Shown here: positions 9,100 to 17,546 of the stretch, piece after piece
Layout: each line of letters opens with the position of its first letter
Position numbering within the stretch: position 1 is the first letter of the stretch
DNA from: Acidimicrobiia bacterium
Lineage (GTDB): Bacteria; Actinomycetota; Acidimicrobiia; Acidimicrobiales; Poriferisodalaceae
Assembly: GCA_022826045.1 (NCBI GenBank)
Contig: JAJDVQ010000009.1
Coordinates: 1-64,000, forward strand
DNA length: 64,000 nucleotides
Direction: 5' to 3'
Translations under genes and position numbers: made by a program
Notes under the pieces: model-generated
Seen by the model: only the letters and a program-made list of their open reading frames with translations
What the model was told of the DNA's origin: nothing
Databases searched by the model: none

Positions 9100-9522
9100 T
9101 CAGGTCGCGAGCAACTCTTGCTCGCGACGCCATGCCGCTTCCATCTCTGCGGAGGTCCGTTGCCGTTCGGCGATGTCCTCGTCGATCTCGTCGGTGAATT
9201 CGGCGTAGTAGGCGAGCGCAGCGTCGACCTGCGCCAGACTCAGGTTCATCAGATCGGCCGTCCGCGCGCGGCGTTGCTCGGTCGGCACGTCCCCGCCGAT
9301 CAGCATGTCGATGACCCAGACGACCAGTGGACCGCCCACGAGTGCCGGATAGCGCCCCGTGGTCTGCTGTCGGAAGTGGATGAGCGGATGTGCGTCCATG
9401 CGCAGCCCTTCGTCGATCAAACGCTGCGCGAGCGTAGAGATCGAGACGCCGCGCCGGCGAGCGATTTTCTTGAGCCGCTCGTGGAGAAGCGTATCGGTCA
9501 ATCTGATCGAGACGACCGGCAT
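9100..9522 (-). CDS. Ribbon-helix-helix antitoxin partner of the DUF5615 toxin
   Basis: A 140-aa protein with an N-terminal ribbon-helix-helix segment (MPVVSIRLTDTLLHERLKKI, then RRGVSISTLAQRLIDEGLR) that would bind operator DNA as a dimer. The C-terminal part (TADLMNLSLAQVDAALAYYAEF and DEIDEDIAER) resembles the DUF433-like helical tail seen in antitoxins of DUF5615 toxins, probably the toxin-neutralising part. It is the first gene of the pair. An inverted repeat immediately upstream of its ATG is a likely autoregulatory operator. Confidence 0.8.
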   Translation of the reverse strand: MPVVSIRLTDTLLHERLKKIARRRGVSISTLAQRLIDEGLRMDAHPLIHFRQQTTGRYPALVGGPLVVWVIDMLIGGDVPTEQRRARTADLMNLSLAQVDAALAYYAEFTDEIDEDIAERQRTSAEMEAAWRREQELLAT

Positions 9523-9523
9523 G

Positions 9524-9546
9524 GCGACAGCGTAGTCATCTGTCGC
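9524..9546 (-). promoter_or_regulatory. Probable operator of the DUF5615 toxin/antitoxin pair
   Basis: GCGACAG and CTGTCGC form a perfect 7-bp inverted repeat around 9 bases, beginning two bases upstream of the antitoxin ATG (9522). This is where RHH antitoxins usually bind to repress their own operon. The remaining gap to the CBS start (9697) would also carry the divergent CBS promoter, but no confident -35/-10 boxes are seen. Confidence 0.45.
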
Positions 9547-9696
9547 CGCACAGCGATCTCTCATCCGGCTGAAACCCGCGCCGCCGAACTCCGAGCCCGA
9601 CTCGCGCCTCGTGGCCGCCGCTCGGCCGGGCTGCTCGCCTGGCACTCGCACAGTGGCTTCGGCACGGCCCGCACGGCGTTCGTAGGCTGGGATGCC

Positions 9697-11094
9697 GTGA
9701 CTGACCCCGAGCCGTTGCCCATGCCCGAGGCCCTGAAGGGCTTGGACATCGCGCCGTCGGTGCTGGACCTTGTGGGTCGCACGCCGATGGTTCGGCTGAG
9801 GAAGGTGGAGCCGCACATCGCAACGCCGGTCGTCGCCAAGCTGGAGACCACCAACCCCGGCGGCTCGGTGAAGGACCGCGCCGCAGTGGCGATGATCGAC
9901 GCCGCCGAGGCTGACGGCTTGCTCCAGCCGGGCGGCGTGATCGTGGAGCCCACTTCGGGCAACACCGGTGTGGGCCTCGCCGTGGTCGCTGCGCAGCGCG
10001 GCTACCGGTGCATCTTCGTATGCACCGACAAGGTGGCGCCCGAGAAGGTGGCGCTGCTGCGGGCCTACGGTGCCGAGGTGGTGGTCTGCCCCGTGGCGGT
10101 TGCACCCGACGATCCACGCTCGTACTACTCGACCGCGGAGCGACTGAGGAGCGAGACGCCGGGGGCCTACTCGCCGAACCAGTACGGCAACCCGAGAAAC
10201 CCCCAGGCGCACTACGAGTCCACCGGACCGGAGATCTGGGCACAGACCGAGGGCCGCATCACCCACTTCGTGGCGGGTGCAGGCACAGGCGGCACCGTCA
10301 CCGGCGTAGGTCGCTACCTCAAGGAACAAGATCCCGATATACAGGTCGTGATCGCTGACCCGCCGGAGTCGGTGTATGTCGGCGGGGACGGGCGGCCCTA
10401 CTTGGTGGAAGGCATCGGCGAGGACTTCTGGCCGTCCACCTACGATCCCGGCGTCGTCGACCGCGGGATTCCCGTGACCGATGCCGAGTCGTTCGCGATG
10501 GCACGTCGGGTTGCCCAGCGCGAGGGCCTGCTGATCGGCGGTTCCGGCGGTACGGCCGTGACGGGCGCATTCGCCGTTGCCGCGGAACTCGATGCCGTCG
10601 GCCGCTCGGAGGAGTCGTTAGTGGTCACGCTCATTCCGGACTCGGGCCGTGGCTACCTCAGCCGGGTGTTCGACGACGAGTGGATGGCACAGATGGGATT
10701 CCTGCCGCAGGTGCCTGGGCCCGGAACGGTGAGCAGCCTCGTCCACGGCGAGTTCGTGTTCGTACGGCCCGACGACACCGTGGCCGCTGCGCGGCAATGC
10801 ATGGATCGGGCGGGATTGCGTGCCGTTCCGGTATGCAAGGGAGAGATGCCCCTGGCCGCTGCTCAGGTGGTGGGCTCGGTGGCCCAAGACGGGCTGCTGG
10901 CAGTGGAGGGCAGCGCAAAGGTGTCTGCGGCGATCGAACCGCCTCTGCCTGCCGTCGGCATCGGAGAGCCAGTCGGTCGAATCGCCGAGCTGCTGGCCCG
11001 CGCCGACATGCTCGCAGGACCCGAGGCGGTCGTGGTCTATGACCGGGGCAGGCCCGTCGCGACGCTCGGCGCGGACGCTATCGGAGGCAGCTGA
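9697..11094 (+). CDS. cbs: Cystathionine beta-synthase
   Basis: A 465-aa PLP enzyme condensing homocysteine with serine to cystathionine, first step of reverse transsulfuration. The N-terminal fold-type II domain shows LVGRTPMVRL, the PLP-lysine motif GGSVKDRAA (~residue 62), EPTSGNTGVGLA for phosphate binding and GAGTGGTVTGVGRYL. The C-terminal ~120 residues (PDDTVAAARQCMDRAGLRAVPV onward) form a CBS-domain pair as in actinobacterial enzymes. GTG 9697 is taken since homology begins just after it; upstream codons in frame are low-complexity and unlikely to be translated. The gene overlaps the next one (TGATG), giving a two-gene transsulfuration operon. Confidence 0.92.
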   Translation: MTDPEPLPMPEALKGLDIAPSVLDLVGRTPMVRLRKVEPHIATPVVAKLETTNPGGSVKDRAAVAMIDAAEADGLLQPGGVIVEPTSGNTGVGLAVVAAQRGYRCIFVCTDKVAPEKVALLRAYGAEVVVCPVAVAPDDPRSYYSTAERLRSETPGAYSPNQYGNPRNPQAHYESTGPEIWAQTEGRITHFVAGAGTGGTVTGVGRYLKEQDPDIQVVIADPPESVYVGGDGRPYLVEGIGEDFWPSTYDPGVVDRGIPVTDAESFAMARRVAQREGLLIGGSGGTAVTGAFAVAAELDAVGRSEESLVVTLIPDSGRGYLSRVFDDEWMAQMGFLPQVPGPGTVSSLVHGEFVFVRPDDTVAAARQCMDRAGLRAVPVCKGEMPLAAAQVVGSVAQDGLLAVEGSAKVSAAIEPPLPAVGIGEPVGRIAELLARADMLAGPEAVVVYDRGRPVATLGADAIGGS

Positions 11095-12278
11095 TGCTGG
11101 GCGGCGACCCGCAGGTGTCGGGCTTCGAGGACCCTGACGAGTTCGGTTTCGAGACGCGGGCGATCCGGGCAGGCCAGCCCCATGACCCCTACACCGGCGC
11201 GGTGGTCACGCCCATCTCGCTGGCCACCACCTTCGCCCAGGAAGCCGTCGGCCAGCCCCGGCACGGCTACGAGTACGGCCGAACGGGAAACCCGACCCGT
11301 CACGCCTACCAGGTCTGCGTGGCTTCGCTGGAGGGCGCCCGTCACGGGTTCGCATTCGCCAGCGGGCTGGCCGCGTCGGACGCGCTGCTGCGGGTGCTGC
11401 GCCCCGGCGACAGCTTGCTGCTCGGCGATGACGCCTACGGCGGAACGTTCCGCCTGATCGACAAGGTGTTCGGCAACGCGGGCGTGGGGCTCGCTGCGGC
11501 AGATCTCACCGCCCCCGACAAGATTCGCGACGCTTGGACGCCGAGCACCCGCATGGTGTGGCTGGAGACGCCCACCAACCCGCTGCTCACCGTGTTCGAC
11601 ATCGAAGCCATCTGCGCCGTCACCCACGAGCTGGGTGGCATCGTGGTGGTGGATAACACGTTTGCAACGCCCTACCTGCAGCAGCCGTTGGCGCTCGGCG
11701 CCGATGCGGTGGTGCACTCGGCCACCAAGTACCTCGGCGGCCACAGCGACGTGGTGGGCGGCTTCGTGGCCACCAACGACGACGAGCTGGCCGACCACCT
11801 CGTGTACACGCAGAACGCCGTGGGCGCCGTGCCGAGCCCGTTCGACTGCTACCTGACGCTGCGGGGCATCAAGACGCTCGGCGTGCGCATGGACCGCCAC
11901 GGCGCCAGCGCGCAGGCGATCGTCGAGCTGCTCGACGCGCACCCGGCCGTGCGCTCGGTGCTGTACCCCGGTCTTCCCGAACACCTCGGGCACGACATCG
12001 CCTGCCGCCAGATGAGCGGCTTCGGCGGCATGGTGTCGTTCCGGCTGCACGGCGGGCGCGCCGCTGCCGAGCAGGTCGCGGCGTCCACCAAGGTCTTCAC
12101 CCTCGCAGAGTCGCTGGGTGCAGTCGAATCGCTGATCGAGCATCCCGGCGCGATGACCCATGCATCGGCTGCCGGATCGGCCTTGGAGGTGCCAGACGAT
12201 CTCGTGCGCCTGTCGGTAGGCCTCGAGTCCGTCTCCGATTTGCTGGACGATCTCGGCGCCGCCCTCGACACTGCATGA
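11094..12278 (+). CDS. Cystathionine gamma-synthase/gamma-lyase (Cys/Met metabolism PLP enzyme)
   Basis: A 394-aa fold-type I PLP enzyme. Family motifs are ATTFAQ, YEYGRTGNPTR, FASGLAASDALL, VVVDNTFATPYLQQPLALGAD and the PLP-lysine segment SATKYLGGHSDVVGG near residue 210, then GCYLTLRGIKTL-like FDCYLTLRGIKTLGVRM. The start overlaps the cbs stop (TGATG), so translation is coupled. In this pairing the enzyme most likely cleaves cystathionine to cysteine, completing reverse transsulfuration, but synthase activity with O-acylhomoserine cannot be excluded by sequence. Confidence 0.9.
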   Translation: MLGGDPQVSGFEDPDEFGFETRAIRAGQPHDPYTGAVVTPISLATTFAQEAVGQPRHGYEYGRTGNPTRHAYQVCVASLEGARHGFAFASGLAASDALLRVLRPGDSLLLGDDAYGGTFRLIDKVFGNAGVGLAAADLTAPDKIRDAWTPSTRMVWLETPTNPLLTVFDIEAICAVTHELGGIVVVDNTFATPYLQQPLALGADAVVHSATKYLGGHSDVVGGFVATNDDELADHLVYTQNAVGAVPSPFDCYLTLRGIKTLGVRMDRHGASAQAIVELLDAHPAVRSVLYPGLPEHLGHDIACRQMSGFGGMVSFRLHGGRAAAEQVAASTKVFTLAESLGAVESLIEHPGAMTHASAAGSALEVPDDLVRLSVGLESVSDLLDDLGAALDTA

Positions 12279-12370
12279 AACACGGCTCATAAGCGACCGG
12301 CCTGCAATGATGTGCGGATCAGCCGCCGTATTGCCCGCTGGCGCGCACGCGCGCGACGAGGAGAGAAGCG

Positions 12371-13582
12371 ATGGAAGGCAACATTGCCTGGATACTGACC
12401 TCAGCGGCCTTGGTGCTGTTCATGGTGCCGGGCCTCGCGCTGTTCTACGGCGGCATGGTGCGCGCCAAGAACGCGCTGAACATGCTCAACATGAACATTT
12501 GGTGCCTCGGCATCGTGCCGGTGATCTGGGTGCTGGTCGGCTACAGCCTCGCAGCGGGCGAAAGCGGCCTGCCGATCATCGGCGATTTCTCGCTGATGGG
12601 CATGGCCGGCATTCACGACGCCGAGAGCCTGGCCACGTTCGCCTTCCTGATGACGTTCGCGGCAATCACGCCGGCGCTCATCTCGGGCGCTGTCGCCGAC
12701 CGCATGAAGTTCTCCGCCTGGATGGTGTTCGTGCCCCTGTGGTCGCTCTTGGTGTACGCGCCGGTCGTGTACTGGGTGTACGGCGCTGACGGCTGGATTC
12801 TCAACCTGCCCGCCCACGACTTCGCTGGCGGCACCGCCATCCACGTGAACGCCGGCGCCGCCGCCATGGCGCTGGCGCTGGTCGTCGGCCGCCGCTCCGG
12901 CTGGCCCGACAACCGGCCGGTTCCCCACAACGTGCCGTTCGTGATGCTGGGTGCGGGCATCCTGTGGTTCGGCTGGTTCGGCTTCAACGCCGGCTCGGCC
13001 TTGGCAGCCGACGGCGCGGCGGCGCAGGCCTTCGTCAACACGTTCATCGCGGCCGCGGCCGGCATGGTGGGCTGGGCGTTTGCCGAGTACGCACGGCACC
13101 AGCGGGTGTCCACCATCGGCATCGCGTCGGGCGTCGTGGCAGCGCTGGTGGCCATCACGCCGGCGGCGGGCTTTGTGGGCTCGATGCACTCGCTGGCGTT
13201 CGGCGCGATCGCCGGGGTCGTGTGCTTCTTCGCCATCGAGGCCAAGTTCCGGGTGGGTTTCGACGACAGCCTCGACGTGGTCGGCATCCACTGGGTGGGC
13301 GGCGTCGTGGGCGGCATCCTGCTCGGCTTCTTCGCCGATTCGTCTGCGGTGCCCGCCCCTCCCGGAGAGACACTGGACTTCATCGACGGCGTGTTCTTCG
13401 GCGGCGGTGTGCTGCTGTGGAACCAGGTGCTGTCGATCGCCGTGGTCACCGCATACTCGTTCACCGTCACATGGATCATCGCCACGGTGATCAAGTCGAC
13501 CATGGGCATTCGCGTCTCGGCCAGCGTCGAGATGGCCGGCATCGACGTCAGCGACCACGGCGAGGCCGCCTACCAGCTCTAG
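12371..13582 (+). CDS. amt: Ammonium transporter
   Basis: A 403-aa inner-membrane Amt/Mep/Rh channel with about eleven membrane helices. The signature HDFAGGTAIHVNAGAAA near residue 152 holds the first pore histidine, and DVVGIHWVGGVVGG near residue 303 holds the second. N-terminal WILTSAALVLFMVPGLALFYGGMV is the usual first helix. GAGGAGAG precedes the ATG. No glnB/glnK follows, unlike many actinobacterial amt operons, so PII control would have to come from elsewhere. Monocistronic; the next gene starts 118 bases downstream. Confidence 0.93.
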   Translation: MEGNIAWILTSAALVLFMVPGLALFYGGMVRAKNALNMLNMNIWCLGIVPVIWVLVGYSLAAGESGLPIIGDFSLMGMAGIHDAESLATFAFLMTFAAITPALISGAVADRMKFSAWMVFVPLWSLLVYAPVVYWVYGADGWILNLPAHDFAGGTAIHVNAGAAAMALALVVGRRSGWPDNRPVPHNVPFVMLGAGILWFGWFGFNAGSALAADGAAAQAFVNTFIAAAAGMVGWAFAEYARHQRVSTIGIASGVVAALVAITPAAGFVGSMHSLAFGAIAGVVCFFAIEAKFRVGFDDSLDVVGIHWVGGVVGGILLGFFADSSAVPAPPGETLDFIDGVFFGGGVLLWNQVLSIAVVTAYSFTVTWIIATVIKSTMGIRVSASVEMAGIDVSDHGEAAYQL

Positions 13583-13700
13583 CAGGATGCTGAAATTTGG
13601 GGGTGTAGGCGTGCCGTCCGACGCGGCTCATCCCCACTCAAAACGGTGTGCGAGGGCACGGACGACGGGCGACGATGGACGAGTCGCTAGGTTGCCCGCC

Positions 13701-14450
13701 GTGACCCAACCTGACCCGACGCCACGCACAGCAGCACCATCGACGCGCGACAACGACGTGGCCGCCTCCGATACCGAGGTGCGCCAGTTCGAGCAGCAGC
13801 GGTGGATCCGGCCGCCGGGCGCCACCGAGGTGCTGCTGGTGCGCCACGGTGCGTCCCAAGCCTTCATCCCCGGCGAGCCGTTCCCCATGCTCGGCGGCCA
13901 AGGCGACCCGGCGCTGGCCCCGAAGGGGCACGAGCAGGCTGCGGCGATGGCCGACCGACTGGCGCACGAGCCGATCGACGCGCTGTACGTGTCGTCGCTG
14001 CAGCGCACCCAGCAGACGTTCGCGCCCCTTGCCGAACGGCTGGGCATGACCCCGACGATCGAGCACGATCTGCGCGAGGTGGCCCTGGGCGAGTGGGACG
14101 GGGGGCGGATCCGCCAGTTCGCCGCCGACAATCATCCGCTGTACGAGCGCCTGCACGTCGAGCGGCGCTGGGATGTCATTCCCGGTGCCGAGTCGAACGA
14201 GCAGCTCGTCGGCCGGTGCATGGCCGCCCTCGGGCGCATCGCTGACGCGCACCCCGATCAGCTCGTGGCAGCATGCGTTCACGGCGGGGTGATCGGCGCC
14301 GTGCTGGCGCACATCACCGAGTCCACACCGTTCTCCTTCGGTGGCTCCGAGAATTGCTCGATCACCCAGGTCGTTCGGTGCGACGGCGATTGGGTGCTGC
14401 GCCGTTTCAACGACTGCTCACACCTCGACAGCCACCTGCACCACGGCTGA
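13701..14450 (+). CDS. Histidine phosphatase family protein
   Basis: A 249-aa soluble protein of the phosphoglycerate-mutase-like superfamily. The catalytic motif LLVRHGASQ sits at about residues 51-59 with the nucleophile His, followed by LYVSSLQRTQQTFAPLA, the acid/base region LREVALGEWDGG and the second catalytic histidine in ACVHGGVIGAVLAH. The ~45-residue N-terminal stretch is Thr/Pro-rich and probably disordered. GTG 13701 is the first plausible start. Substrate is unknown; such enzymes act on phosphosugars, nucleotides or small phosphoesters. No operon partner. Confidence 0.8.
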   Translation: MTQPDPTPRTAAPSTRDNDVAASDTEVRQFEQQRWIRPPGATEVLLVRHGASQAFIPGEPFPMLGGQGDPALAPKGHEQAAAMADRLAHEPIDALYVSSLQRTQQTFAPLAERLGMTPTIEHDLREVALGEWDGGRIRQFAADNHPLYERLHVERRWDVIPGAESNEQLVGRCMAALGRIADAHPDQLVAACVHGGVIGAVLAHITESTPFSFGGSENCSITQVVRCDGDWVLRRFNDCSHLDSHLHHG

Positions 14451-14460
14451 GCGCGGCCGA

Positions 14461-15828
14461 CTAGCCGACTGCGAGGAAGGCGCCGAGTGCGGCCGTGAGC
14501 ATGGCGGGGTCATCGCTGCCGCCGAGTTCACGGGCCGAGTGCATCGAGAGCTGGGGCGAACCCACGTCGACGACGCTCATGCCCAGCCGCGAAGCTGTGA
14601 TCGGCCCGATGGTCGAGCCGCACGGCAGATCGCCCCGGTGCGAATAGATCTGGTAGGGCACACCCGCCGCGGCGCAGGCCGCTATGAAACGGGCGTGGGT
14701 GTGCGCATCGGTGGCGTAGCGCACGTTGACGTTTGTCTTGACGACCGGGCCGCCGTTCAGCAGCGGCAGGTGCTGCGGTTCGTGGCGCTCGGGATAGTTC
14801 GGATGCACCGCATGGGCCCCGTCGGCTGAGACGCACAGCGAACGAGCCACCGCCCGCAGGTACTGCTCGCGGCTGGCGCCGAGCGCGGCCGCAATGCGCT
14901 CGAGGGCATCGGCGAGGATCGGGCTGCCGGCGCCGGTGGCGGAATCGCTGCCGATCTCCTCGTGATCGAACAGCACGATGACTGCCGCCGTGTCGTCGGG
15001 CACGGCATCCAGCGCGGCCAGCGCTTCGACGGCCGCATGGCACGAGGCGAGGTTGTCGATGCGACCGGCTGCGTACATCTCCCCGTCACGTCCCAGCCGG
15101 GCCGGCGGCGTGAGGTCGTGCGCCATGACATCCCATGCCAGCACGGCGTCGGGCTCGACGGCGAGTTCCGCCGCCAGGAATTCACGGAATCCGTCGGAGC
15201 TCGGCTCGCCCAGCCCCCACACCGGGGTCATGTGCTGCTGGCGGTTCAGCTTCAGCCCGTCGTTCACCTCCCGGTCGAGATGAATGGCGAGCTGCGGCAC
15301 GCGCAGCAGCGCCCGGTCGCACCGCCACAGCACCGTCGCCGGACTGCCGTCCGGCTCGTTCCCGGACGGCAGATGCGCCGTCGGTTCGACCAGCGCATCA
15401 GCCGGACCGGCGGAGGCATCGGCCACTGCCTCCGTGGCCTCGCTCGCAACCGTGACGCGACCCGACAGGCCGAGGTCGCGGTCGAGCCACGAGTTCAGCA
15501 GCACGCCGCCGTACACCTCCACGCCGAGTTGGCGATAGCCGAGCGTGCTGGTGTCAGGCTGCGGGCGGAGACGCAGGTTGGGGCTGTCGGTGTGCGCGCC
15601 GATCACGCTGAAGCGCAGCCGTTCCGGATCGACCGCAGTGCCGGCCCGCACGGCCGCCATGGTGCCGCCGTCGCGCACCACGAACCCCTGTGCAATGTCG
15701 AGTTCGCTCCATGAATCGCTGCGGCCGGTCTCGGCACAGCCGGTCGTCGCCAGCCGGTCGGCCGCCGCCGCGGCCGCGTGGTACGGCGACGGCGACGCCT
15801 CGATGAATCCGAACAGCGAGTCGAGCAT
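14461..15828 (-). CDS. M18 family aminopeptidase
   Basis: A 455-aa zinc aminopeptidase related to PepC/ApeB-type enzymes that remove N-terminal, often acidic, residues from peptides in the cytoplasm. Zn ligands and catalytic residues are seen in VIGAHTDSPNLRLRP (His, Asp), GRIDNLASCHAAVEAL, VLFDHEEIGSDSATGAGSP (Asp, Glu-Glu) and GPITASRLGMSVVDVGSPQLSMHS (last His). MLDSLFGFIEASPSPYHA is the usual N-terminus, fixing ATG 15828. The F420-type oxidoreductase gene lies 7 bases upstream on the same strand, so the two may be co-transcribed. Confidence 0.9.
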   Translation of the reverse strand: MLDSLFGFIEASPSPYHAAAAAADRLATTGCAETGRSDSWSELDIAQGFVVRDGGTMAAVRAGTAVDPERLRFSVIGAHTDSPNLRLRPQPDTSTLGYRQLGVEVYGGVLLNSWLDRDLGLSGRVTVASEATEAVADASAGPADALVEPTAHLPSGNEPDGSPATVLWRCDRALLRVPQLAIHLDREVNDGLKLNRQQHMTPVWGLGEPSSDGFREFLAAELAVEPDAVLAWDVMAHDLTPPARLGRDGEMYAAGRIDNLASCHAAVEALAALDAVPDDTAAVIVLFDHEEIGSDSATGAGSPILADALERIAAALGASREQYLRAVARSLCVSADGAHAVHPNYPERHEPQHLPLLNGGPVVKTNVNVRYATDAHTHARFIAACAAAGVPYQIYSHRGDLPCGSTIGPITASRLGMSVVDVGSPQLSMHSARELGGSDDPAMLTAALGAFLAVG

Positions 15829-15835
15829 TCGGCTC

Positions 15836-16684
15836 CTAGGCGTCGGCGTACGCGGTGATGATGTCCCGGCTGAAGTCATCGAAGCGGGAACGCGACATCG
15901 GATTGGTGACGAGCCGGGTGACGCCGATAGCTGCGTACTTCTCCACCCACTCGGGAGCAGCCGTGCCAATCGTCATGAAATCGAGCTTGTAGGGGTCGCG
16001 CCCCGCCCGCTCCGCGCAGCGCTTCGCATGGTCGAAGAGCATCGCCATCTCGTCGAGATCACCCGACACCGGGAAGAAGCCGTCGCCGAATTCGCCCGCC
16101 CGCCGCGCCGCGCGCTTGCTGTCGCCGCCGACGATGATCGGAATGTCGCCTTTCGGCTGGGGCCGGCTGTACACGCGATCGAACGAGATGTGCTCGCCTT
16201 CGAACGAGCAGATGTCCTGCTGCCAGAGCGCGCGGTACGCGCCGAGATGCTCGTCGGTGATGTAGCCGCGGTCCTCGAACGGCACGCCGAGCGCGTCGAA
16301 TTCCTCTTTCAGCCACCCAGCGCCGATGCCGAGCAGCACCCTGCCGCCGGACAGCCGATCAAGCGTCGCTACGGCCTTTGCGGTGACGGCGAAGTTGCGC
16401 TGCGGCACGATGAGGATGCCGGTGCCCAGCTTGATCTCCGAGGTGACCGAAGCCACGAAAGCCATCCACATCAGCGGGTCGGGTATGTCGATGTCGTCGC
16501 GCTTGCCGGGCATCTTGCCGTCTTCGGAGTACGGGTACGGCGTCTGGTAGCCCTCGGGTACCACGACGTGCTCGACCGTCCACAGTGACTCGAAGCCGGC
16601 TGCCTCTGCCGCTTGCGCGTACGCAATAGCCGATTCGCCCTCGACGTTGGGACCCGTGTTGGCGAGCGTCATTCCGAATTTCAC
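15836..16684 (-). CDS. LLM class F420-dependent oxidoreductase
   Basis: A 282-aa luciferase-like TIM-barrel protein. N-terminal MKFGMTLANTG, ESLWTVEHVVVPEGY, a LGTGILIVPQRNF strand and the LDRLSGGRVLLGIGAGWLKEEFDALG segment match the F420-dependent TIGR03619-like branch. It would reduce or oxidise small molecules using F420H2 rather than FMN. First gene of a probable two-gene unit with the M18 aminopeptidase. Substrate unknown. Confidence 0.85.
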   Translation of the reverse strand: MKFGMTLANTGPNVEGESAIAYAQAAEAAGFESLWTVEHVVVPEGYQTPYPYSEDGKMPGKRDDIDIPDPLMWMAFVASVTSEIKLGTGILIVPQRNFAVTAKAVATLDRLSGGRVLLGIGAGWLKEEFDALGVPFEDRGYITDEHLGAYRALWQQDICSFEGEHISFDRVYSRPQPKGDIPIIVGGDSKRAARRAGEFGDGFFPVSGDLDEMAMLFDHAKRCAERAGRDPYKLDFMTIGTAAPEWVEKYAAIGVTRLVTNPMSRSRFDDFSRDIITAYADA

Positions 16685-16728
16685 AGCGAACCTCTTTCGG
16701 CTGTCGCGGGAGGTTCTAGTCTGCCCGT

Positions 16729-17517
16729 ATGCGACGTGTATCTGCTCTGTTCATGGTGCTTGCCCTCTCAGCCGCTGCGTGCGGCGGCGACGACGATTCG
16801 CCTCCCGCCACCGAGGCAGCTGCGCCCACCACGGTCGCGACCACTGAGGCATCGCCGCCCACCACCACCGAAGCACCGCCGCCCCCGACCACCGAGGCGC
16901 CGCCGCCAACCACTGAGGCGCCGTCGCCAACCACTGAGGCCTCACCGCCCACCACCACTGAGGCGCCGCCGCCCACCACCACCGAAGCCGCCGCGGAGGC
17001 CAACGCGTTGCCGCCGGCGGTGGAAGGCGCTCTGCTGGAAGGTCGGACACCGGAGAGCTTCGACACCCTGCAGGCCGCCACCAACAGTCCTCGGGCCGAG
17101 ACCTGCCCCGGCACTCCGGCCTATGGCGGGATCGTCCCGGTGGCGTACTCCGAGTCGATCTGGGCGGCGGATCCGCTCACGGGCCCGTTCCTCGATGTCT
17201 CCATCTCCCGGTTCGAGTCGCCCGACGTGGCTTCGCAAGCCATCAACAACTACATCGAAGAGGTTGTCGCCTGCGGTGAATTCCCCGAGCCGTCGACTGG
17301 CGCAGTGGGTGCGTTCGTCGAAGGCGAAGATCCCGGGCTGGGCGACGAGTCGTTCGGCACCGACTACACGGCCACCTTCCAGGGGCTTCCCGTCAACCGC
17401 TATGGCGTCCTCGTACGCATCGGCGACTCGATCTACAGCTCGGGCGCGACTTACGTCTTCGTGGATCCCGACAAGGCAACCATCCTCGCGGCGTTGAACA
17501 CGTTCCTCGGGCAGTAG
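16729..17517 (+). CDS. Lipoprotein with Pro/Thr/Glu-repeat linker
   Basis: A 262-aa exported lipoprotein. The signal peptide MRRVSALFMVLALSAAAC ends in a lipobox with Cys18. Residues ~25-90 are a low-complexity linker of repeated TTEAPPP/TTTEA units, likely an extended spacer away from the membrane. The C-terminal ~170 residues form a soluble domain with two cysteines (ETCPGTPAYGG and VVACGEFPEP) that could form a disulfide. No family recognised for this domain. The gene is divergent from the F420-type oxidoreductase gene and 29 bases upstream of the SulP transporter. Confidence 0.75.
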   Translation: MRRVSALFMVLALSAAACGGDDDSPPATEAAAPTTVATTEASPPTTTEAPPPPTTEAPPPTTEAPSPTTEASPPTTTEAPPPTTTEAAAEANALPPAVEGALLEGRTPESFDTLQAATNSPRAETCPGTPAYGGIVPVAYSESIWAADPLTGPFLDVSISRFESPDVASQAINNYIEEVVACGEFPEPSTGAVGAFVEGEDPGLGDESFGTDYTATFQGLPVNRYGVLVRIGDSIYSSGATYVFVDPDKATILAALNTFLGQ

Positions 17518-17546
17518 CCGATCCGTCGGCCTGACTCGGCGTTGAG

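Noticed and set aside
8842-9696. Long in-frame extension upstream of the cystathionine beta-synthase gene
   Set aside because: It runs antisense across the DUF5615 toxin/antitoxin genes and has no family match; homology to CBS begins only at GTG 9697.
16800-17000. Repeated ACCACC/GAGGC units as a CRISPR array or DNA repeat element
   Set aside because: They encode the Pro/Thr/Glu linker of a lipoprotein in frame; no spacers of uniform length.
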